Below, piece by piece: positions 8,726 through 17,678 of a DNA stretch of 49,789 nucleotides (within the stretch, counting starts at the first letter, position 1; the number at the start of each line of letters is the position of its first letter). Position numbers and translations under genes: made by a program. Origin of the DNA: Planococcus sp. ISL-110 (GTDB lineage Bacteria > Bacillota > Bacilli > Bacillales_A > Planococcaceae); assembly GCF_018613575.1 (NCBI RefSeq), contig NZ_JAGGPX010000002.1, positions 43,697 to 93,485 of the forward strand, read 5' to 3'. The notes under the pieces are model-generated. The model had not been told where the DNA came from and ran no database searches. It saw only the letters and a program-made list of their open reading frames with translations.

Positions 8726-8751
8726 CTACCCTTGATGAGTTTGGATTAAAC
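8726..8751 (-). promoter_or_regulatory. SigB-type promoter of ytxG-ytxH-brxC
   Basis: On the minus strand GTTTAA (8746-8751) and GGGTAG (8726-8731) are 14 bases apart, close to the general-stress consensus GTTTAA-N12-15-GGGTAT. It lies about 40 bases ahead of ytxG, and the same operon is SigB-controlled in B. subtilis. Confidence 0.7.
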
Positions 8752-8801
8752 ACGGTCTCTTTTATTATTCAACAAAAACATTTGAATTCCTGCATAAATA
8801 A

Positions 8802-8835
8802 AAAAACAGTTTAACCCGAAAGTTAAACTGTTTTT
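8802..8835 (-). terminator. Terminator overlapping the end of murC
   Basis: AAAAACAGTTTAAC and GTTAAACTGTTTTT are perfectly complementary around a six-base loop. The upstream arm contains the last murC codons and its stop codon. Minus-strand T run follows. Confidence 0.85.
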
Positions 8836-10136
8836 CCTATATTCAATTCATTTTCAAAAGCTTCCTGAAATTTGGTGACGTCTCCCGCACCCATAAACAG
8901 ATAAACGGCATTGCCGTGCACAGTCAAAGAGTCCACTTCGTCAAGCTTCAGCAAACTGCTGCCTTCAATTTTCTCTGCCAGGTCCTGAATTTTTAAAGTT
9001 CCTGCTTTCTCACGGGCAGAGCCGAAGATGTCACAAAGGTAAACGTGATCCGCCTCAGCAAGGCAATCCGCAAACTCCTGCAGGAACGTCTGGGTCCGCG
9101 TAAAAGTATGAGGCTGGAAAATCGCTATGAGTTTCCGGTCCGGATATTTTTGGCCGGCTGATTGCAGCGTTGCACGGATTTCTGTCGGATGGTGCGCATA
9201 GTCATCAATCAAAATGCGGTCACCGATTGATGTTTGTGTAAAGCGTCTTTTAACGCCTTCAAAGTCCTCGAACTGCTGCTGGATGATATCAGCCGGAATG
9301 CTTTCGTACTGGCATAAGGAAATAACAGCCAACGCATTCAAAATGGCGTGGTCACCAAACATCGGAATCGTGAAGGTATGGAAAAACTCGTTGCGAATGA
9401 CTACATCGAAAGTGGTTCCCTCTGTCGTCTTCACTACATTTCTTGCCTGAAAATCATTTTCTTCTCCAAATCCGTAGTAGACAACCGGAACCGGTGCTTG
9501 GATTTGCTGAAGGTACTCATCATCTCCGCAGGCAATGATGCACTTTTTCACTTGCTGAGCCATTTCTTCGAACGCCTTGAAGACGTCATCGATTCCCGTG
9601 AAATAATCCGGGTGGTCGTAATCAATATTGGTCATAATAGCATAATCCGGATGGTAGGCCAGAAAATGGCGGCGGTATTCACAGGCTTCTGCCACAAAGA
9701 AATGGGATTCAGTCTGTCCGACGCCTGTTCCGTCACCAATCAAGTAAGAAACCGGCTTATAGCCTGCCAGAACGTGTGCCATCAAACCCGTTGTCGAGGT
9801 TTTTCCGTGGGCTCCCGTAATGGCAACTGAAACATATTGCTTCATCAAGTCACCTAAAAACTGGTGGTAACGGATTATGGTCGCACCCAGTTCACGCGCT
9901 TTGACCAATTCAGGATGATCATCGCCAAATGCATTTCCTGCAACGATAGTCATATTTTTTTCTATATTGTTGGCATCGAACGGCAGGATGGTTATGCCTT
10001 TTTCACGAAGCCGATCTTCAGTGAAAAAATGCTGTTCGATATCAGAACCTTGAACTTGTTCGCCCATATCATGCATGATTTGTGCAAGTGGACTCATACC
10101 GGAACCTTTGATTCCGGTAAAATGTAAAACTGTCAT
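8823..10136 (-). CDS. murC: UDP-N-acetylmuramate--L-alanine ligase
   Basis: MurC adds L-alanine to UDP-MurNAc in the cytoplasm, the first peptide step of peptidoglycan synthesis. The N-terminal Rossmann domain shows [14 protein letters not shown] (residues 4-17), the central ATPase domain has the loop [12 protein letters not shown] near 108-119, and [10 protein letters not shown] and DYDHPDYF follow. The C-terminal domain holds [10 protein letters not shown]. The start is fixed by AGGAGG before the ATG at 10136, giving 437 residues; the open frame to 10214 is not needed. B. subtilis has murC at the same place, next to sftA. Confidence 0.96.
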   Translation of the reverse strand: MTVLHFTGIKGSGMSPLAQIMHDMGEQVQGSDIEQHFFTEDRLREKGITILPFDANNIEKNMTIVAGNAFGDDHPELVKARELGATIIRYHQFLGDLMKQYVSVAITGAHGKTSTTGLMAHVLAGYKPVSYLIGDGTGVGQTESHFFVAEACEYRRHFLAYHPDYAIMTNIDYDHPDYFTGIDDVFKAFEEMAQQVKKCIIACGDDEYLQQIQAPVPVVYYGFGEENDFQARNVVKTTEGTTFDVVIRNEFFHTFTIPMFGDHAILNALAVISLCQYESIPADIIQQQFEDFEGVKRRFTQTSIGDRILIDDYAHHPTEIRATLQSAGQKYPDRKLIAIFQPHTFTRTQTFLQEFADCLAEADHVYLCDIFGSAREKAGTLKIQDLAEKIEGSSLLKLDEVDSLTVHGNAVYLFMGAGDVTKFQEAFENELNIGKTV

Positions 10137-10293
10137 AAATGAACCTCCTGTGGGAGCTGATAAGTAGTCTACATAAATCGCTGGGCGAGTTCTATAGCTG
10201 ATGAAGATAAACACAATGTTACATTATATCATATATTTACTATTCGTTAAAATGAGCCAGTATTCTCTATATTTTAATCATTTTTCCGATCAC

Positions 10294-12852
10294 TTAATGA
10301 AACACTTCTTCAATGTCGGTTTCTGTGATCAAAACCGAACGGGCTTTGCTGCCGTTCTGCTCCGAAATAAAGCCATGCTGTTCGATCAGATCCATCAATC
10401 GGGCTGCACGGTTATAGCCGATATGGAACTTCCGCTGCAAAAGAGAAGTCGATGCGCTCCCCTGCGTCATGATAAAACGGCAGGCCTCTTCAAATAAATC
10501 ATCCTGTTCAGCAGGAGACTCACTTCGCTTGATCAATTCCTCTTCTTTGAAAAAGTATTCAGGCTCGCCTTGCTGCCTTACATGCTCAATGACTTTTTCA
10601 ATTTCATCATCGGTCACAAATGTTCCCTGCAAACGGCTAGGTGCTGACATCCCATTTCCTAGGTACAGCATGTCCCCTCTTCCAAGAAGGCGCTCCGCTC
10701 CTTGAGAATCAAGGATCGTTCGGCTGTCCACTTGTGATGAAACGGAAAACGCAATACGCGTCGGGATATTGGATTTGATCAATCCCGTAATAACATCGAC
10801 AGACGGTCGTTGCGTCGCAATCACCAGATGGATTCCGCAAGCGCGGGCTTTTTGTGCAATGCGGCAAATTGAGTCTTCAACATCAGAAGGAGACATCATC
10901 ATCAAGTCCGCCAACTCGTCGATGACTATTAAAATATACGGAAGGTGTTGAGCATAATCCCCTTTTTCTTTGACCAGCTTATTGTAGCGGCTGATATCGC
11001 GGACACCGCTATGAGCAAACAGTTGATAACGGCGCTCCATTTCTTCAACTGCCCATTTCAGTGATGCAGTTGCCGCTTTGACATCGGTGATGACCGGGCT
11101 GACAAGATGCGGTATGTGATTATAAGGTGCCAGCTCGACCATTTTCGGATCGATCAGCAGCAATTTCAGATCTCTCGGCGATGATTTGTACAGCAGGCTG
11201 ATCAATAATGAATTGATGCAGACGGACTTTCCGGAGCCTGTAGCTCCTGCAATCAAGCCGTGTGGCATTTTGCGCAGATCCAATGTGACCGGTTTGCCTG
11301 TCAAGTCCAAACCGAGTGCGGCTTCCAGAGGAGAATCCGACTCTTGGAAGACAGGGCTGTCAATAATCTCGGAAATGCGCACCGCGCGGCTTGTGCGATT
11401 CGGAATTTCGATGCCGATAGAGCTTTTGCCGGGAATCGGTGCTTGGATCCGGATATCCCTTGCAGCCAAGGCCAATTTCAAGTCATCCGCCAAATTGCGG
11501 ATTTTGCTGACTTTGATTCCTTGGGCGACTTTCAATTCAAATTGTGTGACAGCAGGTCCTTGGACCGTACTGAGGATTTCGGCTTTGATTTGGAAATAAG
11601 ACAAAGCTTCAATCAGGCGCACACCCTGTTCTTCCATCCACTCTTCGTCTTTCCGGTTGTTTTCAGGCGCCATCAAATATTCCGACAGCGGCAATTGATA
11701 GGCTTTGGACTCCGTTTCAGCCACTGAATTCAGCGTATGCTCCGGCTGTTCAGTTGAATCTGCCGTTTTTTTTTCCGCTTGTGGAGTTTGCACTCTTGTA
11801 CTCTCCACATTCGATGTGGGCACAGGAATCGATTTAGCTTTTTTTTTCAATAGTTCTTTATCTGACTTAAGCATCAGTACATTAAATGGCACGGTTTTTT
11901 CGCGCTTTGGTGCATATTGTGATTTTGTTTTTGTATCCACCATTAATTCGGATGCTGATTGTACTTCCGTATTCAGCTCTTCTTGCAGCTCAGGTTCCGT
12001 TTTCGGTTCTTGTTCTGTCTCAAATGCCAGTTCAATTTCCGGCTTTGGTTCTTGCTGCCTTACCGGTTCTAGTTCCGGTTTTGACTCCGGTTCCAGCTCT
12101 GTCTCATTCACAGGATCCACTTCTTTGCTCTCTGCGGTTTGTATTGCTGGAGATTCCATATGTACCTGGGTTTGCTCGGTTGCATCTTTTTCCTCTTCAA
12201 GTGCCGGAGTTTCAGTTCTCTTCACTTCATGAGATTCCCCTGCAAGAGGTTCTTCAGCTGTTAGTGTTTCTTCTGTTGTTTCATGAACAGGTTGCTGTGC
12301 CGCTGGCTCTTCGTCAAAAATCGGTGCGATTTCGTGTTCAACCACAGGTCTTGGCTTATGCCAGCCAGCTCTTGCTCTTTCCTGAATCGCTTCATCATGC
12401 AATTCACGGTTGTATTTGTTTTCTCTTTCTTCCGTCAGTTTTTGGGTAGGTGCTGGACGTGCCGTATTATAGCCATAAACCGATGATACTGAGCGGCTTG
12501 GTTCAAAACGGCGTGCCGTATTGACAGGCAGTTCGGCTGCTTTTCGTTTTGCTGCTGTCGGGCGTACGGGTGCCTCTTTTGGTCCCATAATCGGCTTGTC
12601 AGCCGAAAGTACAGACTCTTTTCGGAGAATCTCTCTTTCGCGTTCATCGAAAACCGGCATTTGGGGCCGGGTTTCCGCCCGTTTTACGTCATGGATAAAA
12701 TCCTCTTTTTCTTCATCCGGAATTAGCGGGAAACGAAAAGGCGCTTTTTCTTTTTTTTCGGCCGGGGGCGGCGTTTCATAGGTGACTTCTTTTTCGGCTT
12801 CTTCAGCGTCATCTGTAAACAGACGGTTCCATGTATTTTTAATCCAGCTCAT
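10294..12852 (-). CDS. sftA: Soluble DNA translocase SftA (FtsK/SpoIIIE family)
   Basis: SftA is a septum-associated ATP-driven DNA pump that clears and aligns chromosome ends before division. The 852-residue protein has no membrane segments at the N-terminus, which separates it from SpoIIIE. Residues 1-330 are a charged linker, partly made of Glu-Pro-rich repeats (about 240-310). The motor follows: Walker A GATGSGKS near 536-543, Walker B ILIVIDELADLM near 639, then the C-terminal winged-helix gamma domain (about 783-846) that reads polar DNA motifs. The start is 7 bases after the ytpR stop, with a weak ribosome binding site, so coupling with ytpR is likely. Confidence 0.95.
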   Translation of the reverse strand: MSWIKNTWNRLFTDDAEEAEKEVTYETPPPAEKKEKAPFRFPLIPDEEKEDFIHDVKRAETRPQMPVFDEREREILRKESVLSADKPIMGPKEAPVRPTAAKRKAAELPVNTARRFEPSRSVSSVYGYNTARPAPTQKLTEERENKYNRELHDEAIQERARAGWHKPRPVVEHEIAPIFDEEPAAQQPVHETTEETLTAEEPLAGESHEVKRTETPALEEEKDATEQTQVHMESPAIQTAESKEVDPVNETELEPESKPELEPVRQQEPKPEIELAFETEQEPKTEPELQEELNTEVQSASELMVDTKTKSQYAPKREKTVPFNVLMLKSDKELLKKKAKSIPVPTSNVESTRVQTPQAEKKTADSTEQPEHTLNSVAETESKAYQLPLSEYLMAPENNRKDEEWMEEQGVRLIEALSYFQIKAEILSTVQGPAVTQFELKVAQGIKVSKIRNLADDLKLALAARDIRIQAPIPGKSSIGIEIPNRTSRAVRISEIIDSPVFQESDSPLEAALGLDLTGKPVTLDLRKMPHGLIAGATGSGKSVCINSLLISLLYKSSPRDLKLLLIDPKMVELAPYNHIPHLVSPVITDVKAATASLKWAVEEMERRYQLFAHSGVRDISRYNKLVKEKGDYAQHLPYILIVIDELADLMMMSPSDVEDSICRIAQKARACGIHLVIATQRPSVDVITGLIKSNIPTRIAFSVSSQVDSRTILDSQGAERLLGRGDMLYLGNGMSAPSRLQGTFVTDDEIEKVIEHVRQQGEPEYFFKEEELIKRSESPAEQDDLFEEACRFIMTQGSASTSLLQRKFHIGYNRAARLMDLIEQHGFISEQNGSKARSVLITETDIEEVFH

Positions 12853-12858
12853 AATGCG

Positions 12859-13467
12859 TCACGCCTTTACTTGGAAAGCTGAACCGATTTCGGCATCTTC
12901 AGGCAGCACGAGAATGCCTTTTTCCTGAGAAGCATCCGGCAAAGCTAATTCTGTTGCTGAACAAATCATTCCGGACGATGCCACTCCCCGAAGTTCCGCA
13001 TCACGAATGACCATTCCTGAAGGCATAACTGCTCCGACTTTAGCCACAACCACTTTCTGGCCCTGTTCGACATTCGGGGCGCCGCAGACGATCTGCAGCT
13101 GCTCTCCATCGACAGCGACCTGACAGACATTCAGTTTATCGGCATTTGGATGCTTTTCTTTCGCTTCCACCAAGCCCACAACAAATTTCGGTGAAAAATC
13201 CACTTCCAATGTAAAATCGATATCGTTCTTTGCAAGGGCGTTCTGCAAAGAAGTAACCAGTCCTTCTGACAATTCCACTTGCCCGCCTTCCGGAAGTTCC
13301 GCATAGCTTGAAGCGTTGAACAAGTTGAATCCGGCAATTGTGCCGGCCTCATCTTTGATCAATGTTACATCTCCTGATTGTTCCGGATGGATTTTTTCTG
13401 GGGTTTCTGTTTGAAGTTGAACCAGCAACACGTCGCCGATTCCCTGTTTATTATAGAATACATTCAT
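12859..13467 (-). CDS. ytpR: YtpR, tRNA-binding-domain protein
   Basis: The C-terminal half (about residues 95-198) is the OB-fold tRNA-binding domain found in phenylalanyl-tRNA synthetase beta chain and in EMAPII/Arc1p (VGLVEAKEKHPNADKLNVCQV, split after the first part, then IVCGAPNVEQGQKVVVA). The N-terminal 90 residues are the DUF4479 domain typical of YtpR. Length is 202, as in B. subtilis. The cellular role is unknown; RNA binding is inferred from the fold. It overlaps ytpQ by four bases (ATGA). Confidence 0.92.
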   Translation of the reverse strand: MNVFYNKQGIGDVLLVQLQTETPEKIHPEQSGDVTLIKDEAGTIAGFNLFNASSYAELPEGGQVELSEGLVTSLQNALAKNDIDFTLEVDFSPKFVVGLVEAKEKHPNADKLNVCQVAVDGEQLQIVCGAPNVEQGQKVVVAKVGAVMPSGMVIRDAELRGVASSGMICSATELALPDASQEKGILVLPEDAEIGSAFQVKA

Positions 13468-14279
13468 TTTTTATCGTTCTCCTCATTAGGTTTATTTTTC
13501 GCCATGATAAAAATCGGCTCGAGTTCGTCATTTTCATAAATGAACGATAAGGAAGTGATCGGCACTTTGCCATTTGTAAAGAAATGCATGGCCATTTGTG
13601 CGAGCACATCGTATCCCGTTTCATTTTGGATATCACCGATGATCAATACATCCTGATGGGGCACGGACACGGTCATATCTCCAGTGATTTTTGCTTTCAT
13701 TTCTTTTAAAAAAGATTCATTTAAGATGCGTGAAGCGTCATAGCCGTCATTTTCATTCAGAAAATAAAAGATATTTCCGGCAACACGGTCTTCTTTCACA
13801 GCAGTTTTTAGTTTTTTCACTTGAAACTTCGCGATTTCCTTGATCTGCTCTTCTGTCAGACTTAATGAATTTAACACATTTTCGTCAATTAAGCGATAGG
13901 TAGTGCCAGTATCCAAGGCAAAATAGACGCGTGTTTCAGCTGTATGTTCAGCTGTAACGAACTTATGGCCTTCATTGGATTCGGTGGGAAAAGAAGTTGA
14001 GCGGATGACCGGGAAAATTTGCTCGGTCGATTTCATTTCGCCATTGGCTTCGCGTTCCATAGCGTCGAAAGTTTCCGTAATCGTGTAGACGATCTCCTGG
14101 ATAGCTGCATCGCCTTTTGCTTCAAATCGGTTGATCACCTGCGGCAACGAAATGCTCATGCCTTTGTCAAGCTGCTGGTGGCGGATATGCGCAGTATCGT
14201 TTTCGCGGTCGTAGCGCCACTCTAATTGGCGGCTTGGCATCCGCTCTCTAAGTATATTAAAAAGTTCAGTGGATTTCAT
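13464..14279 (-). CDS. ytpQ: YtpQ, DUF1444 family protein
   Basis: A soluble protein of the DUF1444 family with conserved stretches PVIRSTSFP, HTAETRVYFALD, YFLNENDGYDASRILN and SVPHQDVLIIGDI. No catalytic motif is recognised and the function is unknown. The frame is open to an ATG at 14342, but that codon has no ribosome binding site and adds 21 residues without family match; the ATG at 14279 follows GTGAGG at a somewhat long spacing and gives 271 residues, near the 268 of B. subtilis. It lies between ytpP and ytpR in one minus-strand operon. Confidence 0.88.
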   Translation of the reverse strand: MKSTELFNILRERMPSRQLEWRYDRENDTAHIRHQQLDKGMSISLPQVINRFEAKGDAAIQEIVYTITETFDAMEREANGEMKSTEQIFPVIRSTSFPTESNEGHKFVTAEHTAETRVYFALDTGTTYRLIDENVLNSLSLTEEQIKEIAKFQVKKLKTAVKEDRVAGNIFYFLNENDGYDASRILNESFLKEMKAKITGDMTVSVPHQDVLIIGDIQNETGYDVLAQMAMHFFTNGKVPITSLSFIYENDELEPIFIMAKNKPNEENDKK

Positions 14280-14344
14280 CGTTGTTTTGGCCTCACTTTC
14301 ATAAATAAACGGTTCAGCCCAGTCTAGGCGAACCGTTTTCATTG

Positions 14345-14662
14345 TTATTTTGGCAGATTCGAAATAAACCCTTCAATTTCTGCTTGTGTTTTACGGTCCT
14401 TGCTGACAAAGCGTCCAGTTTCCTGGCCATTCGCATAAGCAAGAAAGCTTGGAATGCCATAGACATTTTGCTCGATGCACAGATCGATAAACTGGTCACG
14501 ATCTACGGATACAAAAGTATGGTCCGGGAACACTTTTTCAATATCAGGCATGATGGGATCAATAACACGGCAATCCGGACACCATCCTGCTGTAAACATA
14601 AAGATAGCTGCAGTTTCTTTTGTCAATTCATGAAATTCCTTGGTTGACTGTAAGTTTCTCAT
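14345..14662 (-). CDS. ytpP: YtpP, thioredoxin-like protein
   Basis: The 105-residue thioredoxin-fold protein has the active site WCPDC with cysteines at 28 and 31 in place of the WCGPC of housekeeping thioredoxin, followed by the cis-proline region VYGIPSFLAY. It probably exchanges disulfides in the cytoplasm; partners are unknown. The start has AGGAGAT. It opens the ytpPQR-sftA gene group, as in B. subtilis. Confidence 0.92.
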   Translation of the reverse strand: MRNLQSTKEFHELTKETAAIFMFTAGWCPDCRVIDPIMPDIEKVFPDHTFVSVDRDQFIDLCIEQNVYGIPSFLAYANGQETGRFVSKDRKTQAEIEGFISNLPK

Positions 14663-14674
14663 TTGGGTAATCTC

Positions 14675-15190
14675 CTATTCATCACTATCGATTGAACGGA
14701 CCGTTTTCATCATCCAGTCCATATTTTTTGGAATATCGCTTTCTTTTGTGACGGTCGTCATTTTAGCTCCGCCAGCGCTGACTACCAGCTCCAGGCGGTC
14801 TTCTGCAATTTCTTTGATGGTCGCAAATCCGAAACGGCCGTTTTGCTGAAACGTTTCATCTGCCACCCAAAGCTGTTCGGAATCCACTGTTTGCAGCTCA
14901 TAGAAAAATGTGCTCGTGGCTCTTTCATTCGGATTTATGAGCAAAGCAAAAGAGTCGCTGCCTCTAGTGATTAAACTATTAAAGCCGTCTGATGGTTCTT
15001 CGATCTTATAGCCGTTTGGTACATACAAATCAGTTTGCCCCACCGTTTCATTGGCTCTTTCCGGCTGTGCTTCAAACGCGGTATGTGCGTTCGATACTCC
15101 TTGTACAACCTGTTCTTCTGGTGTGGCTGTGCAGCCAGCCAATATTCCGGCCAGTAAAAGCGGCATAAAAATCAATCCGTATCGAGGCAC
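14675..15190 (-). CDS. Predicted lipoprotein of unknown function
   Basis: The N-terminus is a lipoprotein signal peptide: basic start, hydrophobic run and lipobox LAGC with cysteine at residue 20, followed by a short polar linker. The mature part (about 150 residues) is soluble and mixed alpha/beta in composition; I recognise no family. The start is a GTG at 15190 with the strong site AAGGAGGAA. It lies 12 bases before ytpP, so it is likely cotranscribed. An envelope location is well supported; the function is not. Confidence 0.82.
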   Translation of the reverse strand: MPRYGLIFMPLLLAGILAGCTATPEEQVVQGVSNAHTAFEAQPERANETVGQTDLYVPNGYKIEEPSDGFNSLITRGSDSFALLINPNERATSTFFYELQTVDSEQLWVADETFQQNGRFGFATIKEIAEDRLELVVSAGGAKMTTVTKESDIPKNMDWMMKTVRSIDSDE

Positions 15191-15250
15191 GCTTATTCCT
15201 CCTTAACATTACTGCTCCTTATTTTAAAGGTGTTTACGGGGACATGCAAC

Positions 15251-15769
15251 TTAATCGCTGTACCGCTGGTATTGCCCGATCAACAATTTGACGACATGGC
15301 TGAACATTTCCCCTCGATTGACGAAGCCATTTGTGAGGATCCCGATAGCGCCTTTATGGTTTCGGATTCCACTTTCATTGGCATAGTCATCCATGACAGG
15401 TCCGAGCTCCGTGCCACTATAAAGACCTGCTGCAATCTCCGCAGGCAGAGGAATCTGAGCCCCCGCAGCTGTAAACAGTCGCCCATCCTGAGTGGCCAAA
15501 GCTCCCCAGTTGCACAAGTAAAGGATTCCTTCCATTTCATAGACTCCACCCTCTAACCCAATGGCAAAATCAAATTCTCCCAATGCATTCTTGGCTCTGT
15601 TTACTGCGCCTTGACGCGTTTCCTGCTGTGAAAAAGGCTGTGCTGAAACTTCCGATTCGGCATCCACGTCGGATAAATCGACTGTCCATTTCATATTTGT
15701 CAAAACGCTTGATACTGCGTTGATTTTAGCTGGGTTTTTTGATGCAATTGCTGCACGTTTTTTTTTCAT
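15251..15769 (-). CDS. DUF84 family NTPase (inosine/xanthosine triphosphatase-like)
   Basis: DUF84 proteins (YjjX group) hydrolyse non-canonical purine nucleoside triphosphates such as ITP and XTP. The N-terminal IASKNPAKINAV (residues 6-17) is the substrate-binding signature, and AVNRAKNA and IGLEGGVYEMEG are further conserved blocks. The ATG at 15769 gives 172 residues, the family length; the longer frame to 15808 runs into the preceding hairpin. It lies directly downstream of the M42 peptidase gene, with a weak hairpin at 15788-15811 between them. Confidence 0.88.
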   Translation of the reverse strand: MKKKRAAIASKNPAKINAVSSVLTNMKWTVDLSDVDAESEVSAQPFSQQETRQGAVNRAKNALGEFDFAIGLEGGVYEMEGILYLCNWGALATQDGRLFTAAGAQIPLPAEIAAGLYSGTELGPVMDDYANESGIRNHKGAIGILTNGFVNRGEMFSHVVKLLIGQYQRYSD

Positions 15770-15811
15770 ATCCACTATTCCTTTCCAAAAAAAAGAGCCC
15801 GGAGGCACTTT

Positions 15812-16885
15812 TCAGACATTTTGTTTAATGGTTTCAAGCGTCGTCCGGTCGGACGCTTTGACAAGTTTCGTCAACAGTTCTTTGGCTGCTGCATAATCGT
15901 CCGTATGGATGATGGATGATGAAGTATGAATGTAACGTGAACAGATTCCGATGACTGAACTAGGAATTCCTTCGTTGGCTGTGTGCACACGCCCTGCATC
16001 CGTACCCCCCTGTGAAACGAAATATTGATAAGGGATGTTATGTGTCTCGGCCGTATCCAGAATGAATTCCCGCATGCCTCGATGAGTCACCATGCTTTTG
16101 TCGAGAATGCGTAATAAAGTTCCTTGGCCCAGCTGTCCGAACTCATTTTTATCGCCTGTCGCATCATTGGCCGGGCTGGCATCCAGTGCAAAAAACAGAT
16201 CTGGCTTGATCATTGTGGCAGCTGTTTGAGCTCCTCGCAAGCCGACTTCTTCCATAACCGTCGCCCCGGAAAATAGTTGGTTCGGCAATTTTTCATCTTT
16301 CAATTCTTTCATGAGTTCGATTGCCAGTCCGCATCCATAGCGGTTATCCCAAGCTTTAGCCATAATTTTCTTGTCATTGGCCATCGGTGTGAACGGACTG
16401 AAAGGCACGATTTGCTGGCCGGGACGAATGCCCATCGCCAATGCATCCTGTTTGTCGTCCGCTCCGATGTCGATCAGCATGTTCTTGATCTCCATCGGTT
16501 TGTTGCGAAGTTCTTCGCTCAACAGATGTGGAGGAATCGAGCCGATAACGCCTGGAATTACGTTTTCGCCAGCAATGATGTCTACACGCGTCGCCAGCAT
16601 CACCTGGTTCCACCAGCCACCCAGAGTCTGAAATCGCAGCATGCCATTATCTGTGATTTGCGTCACCATGAACCCTACTTCATCCATGTGTCCTGCAACC
16701 ATAATACGCGGCCCGTCCTGCTGCCCATCTTTTACGCCGAAGACGCTACCCAGATTATCCTGAATGAGGCGATCCGATACTTTTTCCAGTTCCTGCTGCA
16801 TATATTTCCGGACTGCATGTTCACTGCCCGGGGCTCCCGGCAATTCCGTTAAGGTTTTAAACATTTCACGTGTTTCAGCATTCAT
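15812..16885 (-). CDS. ytoP: M42 family glutamyl aminopeptidase / endoglucanase-like metallopeptidase
   Basis: M42 peptidases are large, tetrahedral, cobalt- or zinc-dependent cytoplasmic aminopeptidases. Metal-binding and catalytic blocks are visible: [10 protein letters not shown] (residue 66 onward), [11 protein letters not shown] near 180, the catalytic glutamates in [10 protein letters not shown], and the late histidine in [12 protein letters not shown]. The length of 357 is normal. The start has ATAGGAGGAA. B. subtilis carries YtoP at this point. Nothing in the sequence fixes the peptide specificity. Confidence 0.93.
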   Translation of the reverse strand: MNAETREMFKTLTELPGAPGSEHAVRKYMQQELEKVSDRLIQDNLGSVFGVKDGQQDGPRIMVAGHMDEVGFMVTQITDNGMLRFQTLGGWWNQVMLATRVDIIAGENVIPGVIGSIPPHLLSEELRNKPMEIKNMLIDIGADDKQDALAMGIRPGQQIVPFSPFTPMANDKKIMAKAWDNRYGCGLAIELMKELKDEKLPNQLFSGATVMEEVGLRGAQTAATMIKPDLFFALDASPANDATGDKNEFGQLGQGTLLRILDKSMVTHRGMREFILDTAETHNIPYQYFVSQGGTDAGRVHTANEGIPSSVIGICSRYIHTSSSIIHTDDYAAAKELLTKLVKASDRTTLETIKQNV

Positions 16886-17332
16886 ATCAAAATTCCTCCT
16901 ATGGTAAGTTGAACTGATTATTTTTAATGGATAGTATGTTGCTCTGGGTATTCCAGAACCACAGCCCGCCTGAAGCGATTTTTTTGGCTATACAAGTTGA
17001 ACTATTGATCTTCGCCTGCTGATATTCCGCAAACCAACTCCGCTTTCGGGGCCGCAGGATGCGGGTCATGCAGCGTCCAGGAGCTAGGCGAAGCGATGGG
17101 TAAAAGCTGGTTTCTTTAGTTCAACTTATATAGCCCCTTTTTTATATGATGTTAAAACTTATTCCTTATTTTTACTGATATAATAACTTATCTCTGTTTA
17201 GTTTAGAGCTTTTATCAGAAAATTTCCAGTTTTATATTTCGTTTTTCGAAAGAATCACAACTTTGATGCTTTCATTTCGCCCTTCAAAATATTTATGGTA
17301 CAATTTATCCAGTAATCAGAGGAGGGATTTTA
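16886..17332. other. 447-base gene-free stretch: 150-bp terminal-inverted-repeat element, then AT-rich promoter region
   Basis: No reading frame with a ribosome binding site is seen. A self-contained inverted-repeat element occupies 16986-17135 and is listed separately. The part 17140-17320 is AT-rich and must hold the promoter for the small gene at 17333; TACAAT near 17296 is the best -10 candidate, with no convincing -35. Confidence 0.6.
16986..17135. repeat. MITE-like element with 19-bp terminal inverted repeats
   Basis: GGCTATACAAGTTGAACTA at 16986-17004 is the reverse complement of 17117-17135 with one mismatch. The 112 bases between are GC-rich and contain smaller inverted pieces (CTTCGCCT with AGGCGAAG; AAACCA with TGGTTT). 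A run of C and T follows the right end. There is no coding capacity, so it is either a non-autonomous mobile element or a large hairpin RNA. Confidence 0.7.
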
Positions 17333-17647
17333 GTGAATAATCGTGATTTACTCATTGGATTTGCTACAGGTGTAGCAGCGGCCTACTTGGTAAAAGAAGT
17401 GTACGATCGCAAAGAAAAACTATACCCGGCAGATGACGTCTTAAAAGAAGTTAAATCTGCATTTAAAGAAGAAGGCCCAATCGACGGCTCTTGGATTTTC
17501 ATGAAAACCGAGCCTTATAAGCAACATGCTTTAACGACTGAGGTTTATAAAGGCGGCATCACCCGCCACAAGGAAGACGAACTCCAGCAATTCGAATTTT
17601 TGGCTGATGCTTTTACGGGCGCAGTTATTGAAGTAAAACAGGTTTAA
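17333..17647 (+). CDS. Small PepSY-like protein with N-terminal hydrophobic segment
   Basis: The 104-residue protein starts at a GTG with the strong site AGAGGAGGG. Residues 5-20 (DLLIGFATGVAAAYLV) form a short hydrophobic anchor or uncleaved signal, followed by a charged stretch and a compact domain with a PepSY-like pattern ending DAFTGAVIEVKQV. In B. subtilis a small protein (YtzB, as I recall) sits at this position between ytoP and ytnP. PepSY domains are linked to protease inhibition or envelope roles; here the function is unknown. Confidence 0.8.
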   Translation: MNNRDLLIGFATGVAAAYLVKEVYDRKEKLYPADDVLKEVKSAFKEEGPIDGSWIFMKTEPYKQHALTTEVYKGGITRHKEDELQQFEFLADAFTGAVIEVKQV

Positions 17648-17649
17648 AC

Positions 17650-17678
17650 AAAAAAGGAGCCGAATCGGCTCCTTTTTT
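17650..17678. terminator. Bidirectional terminator between the PepSY-like gene and ytnP
   Basis: AAAAAAGGAGCCGA and TCGGCTCCTTTTTT form a perfect stem with U-capable tails on both strands. It serves both convergent genes. Confidence 0.9.

Noticed and set aside
11705..12449. Long plus-strand frames of 175 and 187 codons opposite the sftA linker
   Set aside because: They mirror the Glu/Pro-rich repeats of SftA, have no ribosome binding site and no family features.
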